Assembly: GCA_937892135.1 (NCBI GenBank)
Contig: CALAUK010000159.1
Span: 1 to 16,844 of the forward strand
Direction of reading: 5' to 3'
Length of the DNA stretch: 16,844 nucleotides
Source: an uncultured Clostridia bacterium
GTDB taxonomy: Bacteria > Bacillota > Clostridia > UBA1381 > UMGS1253
The translations under genes were made by a program, and so were the position numbers. How positions within the stretch are numbered: position 1 is the first letter of the stretch; every line of letters begins with the position of its first letter. Below the pieces are notes generated by a model. That model ran no database searches. It was given only the letters and a program-made list of their open reading frames with translations, and was not told the DNA's origin. Shown here piece by piece: positions 13,739-16,844 of this stretch.

Positions 13739-14006
13739 GCTTCATGTTTTATTAAGGATATTTGTTATTATATTTGCGATATTTACAATTTTCCGTGTTA
13801 TTGCGCAGCAGCCTCTTATAAATCAATACAAACTCGAAAAAGAAGAGTGCGAAAAAGCAATACAGGCTGAAAAAGAAAACATCGAGTATTACGAAAACCG
13901 AAAAGAGTTTTACCAGACCGAAGAGGGCAAGAAGATTGTCGCAAAAGAGCGTTTGGGAATGGTTGGAGAAAACGAGAAAGTTTACATTGATGCAAACGGC
14001 AAATAA
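13689..14006 (+). CDS. divIC: Septum formation initiator DivIC
   Basis: A 105-residue bitopic division protein of the FtsB/DivIC family, part of the trimeric DivIC-FtsL-DivIB (FtsB-FtsL-FtsQ) complex that activates septal peptidoglycan synthesis. A basic cytoplasmic N-terminus (1-18) is followed by one membrane helix (about 19-40), a coiled coil (about 45-75) and the typical LGMVGENEKVYI motif. The ATG at 13689 is preferred over 13683 because AAGGAGG (13675-13681) is seven bases away, against one base for the latter. Its ribosome binding site and first 50 bases lie inside yabQ. Confidence 0.93.
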   Translation: MKEKEEKGTKSRQKAPKLHVLLRIFVIIFAIFTIFRVIAQQPLINQYKLEKEECEKAIQAEKENIEYYENRKEFYQTEEGKKIVAKERLGMVGENEKVYIDANGK

Positions 14007-14064
14007 TGCCGGGCTATAGACAAAACGTTCATTTGTGGAGCGGTTAAGGGGGAAATCTGTTTAT

Positions 14065-14529
14065 ATGGCACTTGAAGTTGGAGCGGTAGTTGAGGGAAAA
14101 GTTGTAAGCATAATGCCGTTTGGAGCATTTATTTCTCTTCCGGAGGGTAAGACGGGATTGGTACATATTTCTGAAGTTTCGCTTGATTATGTTCAGAATG
14201 TTTCTGACCATTTAAGTGAAAATCAGGAGGTTCGTGTTAAAATCGTCGGAATTGACCCGAAAGGCAAGATCAGCTTATCTATAAAAAAAGTTTTGCTTGA
14301 CGAGAAGAAAGCGAATTCTTCAAAAAAGCAAAATCACGCTCAGAGCGGAGGCTCAGTAAGACCCGCAAGCGTAGACCTTATTGTTTCTTCTGCTCCTCAG
14401 GATATGTCTTTTGAAGATATGTTAGGCAAGTTTAAAACAGATAGCGATGAGAAGATGCAGGCTTTAAAAAGAAGCTCTGAATCAAAAAGGAGCGGCGGAT
14501 ATAAGCGCTCATCAAATAATTATTTTTAA
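14065..14529 (+). CDS. yabR: S1-domain RNA-binding protein YabR
   Basis: A 154-residue protein with one S1 OB-fold (about residues 5-76; GAVVEGKVVSIMPFGAFISL, GKTGLVHISEVS and GKISLSIKKV are standard strand motifs). It is followed by a low-complexity, Ser/Lys-rich tail containing a short conserved-looking DMSFEDMLGKF (about 122-132). YabR-type proteins are thought to act as general RNA-binding or translation-associated factors. The ATG at 14065 follows AAGGGGGAAA; the in-frame start at 14035 lies upstream of that site. It is the last gene of the block. In Bacillus the next gene is spoIIE, which is not here. Confidence 0.9.
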   Translation: MALEVGAVVEGKVVSIMPFGAFISLPEGKTGLVHISEVSLDYVQNVSDHLSENQEVRVKIVGIDPKGKISLSIKKVLLDEKKANSSKKQNHAQSGGSVRPASVDLIVSSAPQDMSFEDMLGKFKTDSDEKMQALKRSSESKRSGGYKRSSNNYF

Positions 14530-14535
14530 AAAATA

Positions 14536-14559
14536 AAAGTCGGATTTTTCCGGCTTTTT
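14536..14559 (+). terminator. Intrinsic terminator after yabR
   Basis: An 8-bp stem (14536-14543 with 14550-14557) with one G-U pair and a 6-nt loop, then more T. It closes the mazG-yabR block. Confidence 0.82.
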
Positions 14560-14595
14560 ATTTTTGCATAAAAGAAGAAAAGAGGAGATAAACTA

Positions 14596-14613
14596 ATGCG
14601 GAAGAGAGGGTGA
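14596..14613 (+). CDS. Possible five-codon leader ORF ahead of the esterase gene
   Basis: ATG-CGG-AAG-AGA-GGG-TGA encodes MRKRG. A good GAGGAGAT site (14582-14589) lies six bases upstream, and the stop is four bases before the esterase ATG. The esterase's own site (GAGAGGGTGA) is inside this mini-ORF, so translation could be coupled. Its two arginine codons (CGG, AGA) make a pausing role conceivable. It may equally be chance. Confidence 0.3.
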   Translation: MRKRG

Positions 14614-14617
14614 AAAA

Positions 14618-15385
14618 ATGAGTTTATTAAGCGTGTCGCTTTTTTCCGAAATTTTAAAAACTTCCGTTGATATTAATATTATTACTCCTGATTTTACAAA
14701 AGATTCGGCTCCGCCTAAGGTGATGTATCTTCTTCACGGGCTTTTGGGAAATCACAATTCATGGATTGCAAATTCTAATCTCACAAGATATACCCAGGGG
14801 AAAAATCTTTTTATTGTTATGCCGGGGCTTAATAATACATTTTATGTAAACAACACAGCCGACATACGCTATCTCGATTTTACAGCATATGAGCTTTTAA
14901 ATTATATTGAAAAAACCTTTAAGGTTTCAGGAAAAAGGGAAGATACTTATATTTGCGGAATGTCTATGGGAGGATATGGAGCATATCGTGTTGCTCTGGA
15001 GAGAATGGATAAATTTATTATGGCAATAAGTCTGTCGGGAGCGCTTGATGTCGCTTCAATGAGTCAGGACGGAAAAGAAAGCATTTCAAACCTTGACAAG
15101 ACTATTGTAAGCACTTACAGGCTCGATTTTGGAAAAGATGGTGTGGAAAAAGGGTCAGAAAATGATTTGTTTTATCTTCTTAATAAAAACAGAAACGCAA
15201 GATTAAAGCCTGAGCTTTTGCAGTATTGCGGAAAGCACGACTTTTTATTGGGTTATAACCTGAATTTTAAAAATTATATAAAAAATCTTGACTACAAACA
15301 CAGTTATTTTGAAAGTGACGGTATGCACGACTGGGATTTCTGGGATGATAAAATAAAGGATGTTATAAATAAAATTACAAATTAA
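14618..15385 (+). CDS. Alpha/beta-hydrolase esterase (EstA/CE1-like)
   Basis: A 255-residue esterase of the family containing S-formylglutathione hydrolase, antigen 85 and lactococcal tributyrin esterase EstA, which it matches in length. LLHGLLGNHNSW (38-49) forms the oxyanion region. The nucleophile is S116 in GMSMGG, the acid probably D208 in GKHD and the base H237 in GMHDW. There is no signal peptide, so it acts in the cytoplasm on short-chain acyl esters or acetylated sugars; the true substrate cannot be told. It stands alone between two terminators. GAGAGGGTGA serves as ribosome binding site. Confidence 0.9.
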   Translation: MSLLSVSLFSEILKTSVDINIITPDFTKDSAPPKVMYLLHGLLGNHNSWIANSNLTRYTQGKNLFIVMPGLNNTFYVNNTADIRYLDFTAYELLNYIEKTFKVSGKREDTYICGMSMGGYGAYRVALERMDKFIMAISLSGALDVASMSQDGKESISNLDKTIVSTYRLDFGKDGVEKGSENDLFYLLNKNRNARLKPELLQYCGKHDFLLGYNLNFKNYIKNLDYKHSYFESDGMHDWDFWDDKIKDVINKITN

Positions 15386-15411
15386 AAAGCAGGCTTAATG
15401 CCTGCTTTTTA
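15383..15411. terminator. Bidirectional terminator formed by two opposing stop codons
   Basis: A perfect 12-bp stem (15383-15394 with 15400-15411) with a 5-nt TTAAT loop. The stem base is the esterase TAA (15383-15385) paired with the peptidase stop (15409-15411, minus strand). A5 and T5 tracts allow use in both directions. Confidence 0.92.
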
Positions 15412-15861
15412 TATGTTTTTTAATTTTTTCAAAAAGTAAAGTCCTTTGTCCAGAACGAGCCTTAAGTCCCATATATGAACATAAAGATTATAAAGAAAAT
15501 TTCTTTTTTTGCAGTCTATGATTTTGCCGTTTCTTTCAATTGAAGTTACAACGCCGAGTATCTGGCTTTTGTTTACGGGATACTCTAAAAGAAACTGAAA
15601 GTCACCGCACATAACAAAATTATCTTCATCTATAACTTTAACAACTCTGTGAAGAATTATCGAGCCGTTTTTTCTTAAATAAAGGACTACATCATATTTT
15701 TCTATTTTGTTAAAAGGAGAAACTATTATAAGGTCTTTTTTGCTTCTTATTGTTGGAAGCATACTCTTTCCTGCCGGAGAAAAGCTTATGCTGTTGCCTT
15801 TTTCAAGAGAATTTCTGACGACCTTTTCAAAATCCCTGAAATTCTTGCTTCGCTCTTCCAC
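15409..15861 (-). CDS. Soluble S24/S26-type peptidase paired with PqqD
   Basis: A 150-residue signal-peptidase-fold protein. SPAGKSMLPTI (28-38) carries the likely nucleophile S33. IILHRVV (68-74) has a His (H71) where Sec11/SipW-type peptidases place their general base, suggesting a Ser-His rather than Ser-Lys dyad. VMCGDFQFLLEYPV is the usual D-containing third box. No N-terminal membrane anchor is present; the C-terminal 35 residues are amphipathic. Translation begins at a GTG (15859-15861) with GAGGA inside the last codons of the upstream pqqD-like gene, only four bases away, so the two are coupled. Peptidases of this kind beside a PqqD-type gene are recurrent in clostridial ribosomally made peptide loci, where one would cut a leader peptide. 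That role is inference. Confidence 0.78.
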   Translation of the reverse strand: MEERSKNFRDFEKVVRNSLEKGNSISFSPAGKSMLPTIRSKKDLIIVSPFNKIEKYDVVLYLRKNGSIILHRVVKVIDEDNFVMCGDFQFLLEYPVNKSQILGVVTSIERNGKIIDCKKRNFLYNLYVHIWDLRLVLDKGLYFLKKLKNI

Positions 15862-15865
15862 AGTA

Positions 15866-16132
15866 TCAGTCCTCTAAAATATTTATAGAATTAAGCTTTT
15901 CCAAAAACAAAGAAACGTCTTTAGCTGCAGTTGCATCATCAACATCGTATTCATTAAGAAGGGCACCTGTAAGCTCCTCTTTTGAAGCACCTTTTTCAAG
16001 CAAACTCCAAAGCATAGCGCCTGAGCCTGAAAGTGTTATAACTCCGTTAAAATCCTGCATACGAGAGCCTATGCCAATAACCATATAGCTTCCTGCAACT
16101 TCTCTTAAAACAAAACCCTGTTTAATTTTCAT
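15866..16132 (-). CDS. PqqD-family peptide chaperone (RRE domain)
   Basis: An 88-residue protein of the PqqD fold, the RiPP recognition element that holds leader peptides for modifying enzymes. The N-terminal beta strands (KQGFVLREVAGSYMVIGIG) and the central ITLSGSGAMLWSLLEKGASKE, followed by two helices, are typical. The ATG at 16132 is chosen because AAAGGAG (16142-16148, minus strand) lies nine bases upstream; the open frame reaching 16207 would add residues that cross a sequence junction. The peptidase gene follows after four bases. No precursor peptide or radical SAM gene is visible; they could have been upstream, where the sequence changes character. Confidence 0.85.
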   Translation of the reverse strand: MKIKQGFVLREVAGSYMVIGIGSRMQDFNGVITLSGSGAMLWSLLEKGASKEELTGALLNEYDVDDATAAKDVSLFLEKLNSINILED

Positions 16133-16161
16133 TTTTACAATCTCCTTTCGTTTACAATCCA

Positions 16162-16190
16162 AGTATAACCGAAGTTTTCTTAAAAATGAA
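16162..16190 (-). promoter_or_regulatory. Possible promoter of the pqqD-peptidase pair
   Basis: Minus strand: TATACT (16162-16167) at 17 bp from TTCATT (16185-16190). The -10 is good and the -35 poor. It lies near the junction with the following fragment. Confidence 0.35.
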
Positions 16191-16460
16191 CAACAAGTAA
16201 AAGACATTATCGAAGAAATTAAAAATTCTGAATGTGTTGTTGCAGAAATTAAAGAAACTGAAGAGTTTAAGGCTTTAATTGAAGATGCGGATAAGTATTC
16301 TGTTGATGATCTGAGGGTTAAGGCAGATTTAATTTTTGCCGCTGCTATGAAAGAAAAAATGAATTTTGAAGTAGCAGAACCTAAAGAGAATCGTAGTGTT
16401 AGTGTTAATTTAAACGAAAAGCAAGATAAGAAGAAACCTTATGGCAGACTGTTTAAATAA
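16176..16460 (+). pseudogene. 5'-truncated coding fragment (acidic, helical protein C-terminus)
   Basis: An open plus-strand frame ending in TAA at 16458-16460 encodes about 90 plausible residues: NEQQVKDIIEEIKNSE, then DADKYSVDDLRVKADLIFAA, ending KKKPYGRLFK. It has no start codon or ribosome binding site at its 5' end, where it collides head-on with the pqqD-like gene, so it looks like the C-terminal part of a larger gene joined here. The exact left border is uncertain, between about 16150 and 16190. The pattern resembles C-termini of phage structural genes, but I cannot name the family. Confidence 0.5.
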
Positions 16461-16539
16461 CAATACAAAATTAATAAGCAATCACGTTAAGTGATTTTGG
16501 TTATAAAAAATAAAAAATTAAGAAAGGAATGTTTTAATT

Positions 16540-16618
16540 ATGGCAAATGTTTTTGACAAAATTGTTGGGGAAAAGCACTGTGTTGCTGAAAGTTCCCTGT
16601 TAAAGGCCACAGAAGTTG
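16540..16618 (+). pseudogene. Start of an unidentified gene, cut off after about 26 codons
   Basis: AAAGGA (16523-16528) precedes an ATG at 16540 encoding MANVFDKIVGEKHCVAESSL. The product looks normal to about residue 25. After that the same DNA is clearly a different gene on the opposite strand, and the plus frame turns into improbable Leu/Ile/His-rich residues. It follows the upstream fragment by 80 bp with a small hairpin (16480-16496) between. Layout and N-terminus suggest a phage capsid-type gene, weakly. Confidence 0.4.
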
Positions 16619-16844
16619 GTCATATCTATTCATTAATTTTGATTCTGATAAATTTAATTCACTTAAAAGTTTTTGCCATGATAATTCATCTAAATATGAT
16701 TTATTATCTATTACTCCTCTATCGTAAATTATTACCACATCATCACTTAAACTATTTGCAGCCATTTCATATATTTTTTCTTTATCATATAACTCATTTA
16801 ATTCTTCTTTATATATATTAAATAACGCTATATTTTTTTCCTCT
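16616..16844 (-). CDS. Partial AAA ATPase/nucleotide kinase-like protein (AAA_28 type), cut at both ends
   Basis: The minus-strand frame is open from the window edge and encodes EEKNIALFNIYKEELNELYD and on to DDVVIIYDRGVIDNKSYLDE and LNLSESKLMNRYDQ. The IYDRG.IDNKSY segment and the final RYDQ are those of AAA_28-type P-loop proteins, in which a VxHLVTAA-like segment normally follows. Here it is replaced by unrelated residues ending at a stop at 16538. The Walker A part lies beyond the window. The codons are extremely AT-rich (ATA, TTA, AAA, AAT), more so than any other gene here, which points to a different source genome. Confidence 0.6.

Noticed and set aside
16480..16496. Hairpin with 6-bp arms and GTTAA loop, considered as a terminator
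   Set aside because: The stem is short and AT-rich and is followed by a mixed TTGGTT rather than a T run. It may be a weak terminator but does not meet the standard for a feature.

Overview
The window looks like chromosomal DNA of a low-GC, endospore-forming member of the Clostridia. It carries two sets of sporulation genes: a SPOCS-LysM coat morphogenesis protein like SipL, and the yabP-yabQ pair. Genes are tightly packed on both strands, ribosome binding sites are of the AGGAGG type, and many transcription units have consensus sigma-A promoters and intrinsic terminators. No tRNA, rRNA, CRISPR array, insertion sequence or origin is visible. The only stretch without an intact gene is about 16150-16844, which holds gene fragments.

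Layout. (1) 67-1442: a three-gene unit for small exported or membrane proteins (VanZ-like, DUF5067-like, small membrane protein). Its consensus promoter has a perfect inverted repeat filling the space up to the -10 box, and it ends at a strong terminator. (2) 1454-4484: TrmO (tRNA t6A methyltransferase), a Cu/Zn superoxide dismutase-like protein without a signal peptide, and a 580-residue protein resembling the DUF2357/PD-(D/E)XK nuclease family with a degraded active site. (3) 4487-6117: a sigma-E-like promoter and a SipL-like spore protein. (4) 6133-8803: a small membrane protein with half of a GT-A fold (minus strand) and a membrane-anchored AraC-type regulator (plus strand). (5) 8799-10453, minus strand: glmM and a YtxH-like small membrane protein. 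(6) 10536-14559: histidine phosphatase, MazG, HU, RqcP, YabP, YabQ, DivIC and YabR (S1). From mazG onward this follows the conserved Firmicutes order yabN-(hup)-yabO-yabP-yabQ-divIC-yabR. (7) 14596-15411: a CE1/EstA-like esterase, possibly with a five-codon leader ORF. (8) 15409-16132, minus strand: a PqqD-family protein and a soluble S26-type peptidase, which is a RiPP-maturation style pair. (9) about 16150-16844: a mosaic of unrelated gene fragments in both orientations, including a very AT-rich partial AAA ATPase gene. This reads as a recombination scar or a chimeric contig end.

How the parts work together. Unit 6 couples nucleotide-pool housekeeping, nucleoid protein, ribosome rescue, cortex formation and septation in one co-directional block. 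The most interesting regulatory structure is a long hairpin between rqcP and yabP. It buries the yabP ribosome binding site, and a sigma-E-like -10 element lies in its left arm. A sporulation transcript starting there would lack that arm and leave the site free. At two convergent gene pairs, the opposing stop codons pair with each other inside a shared bidirectional terminator.
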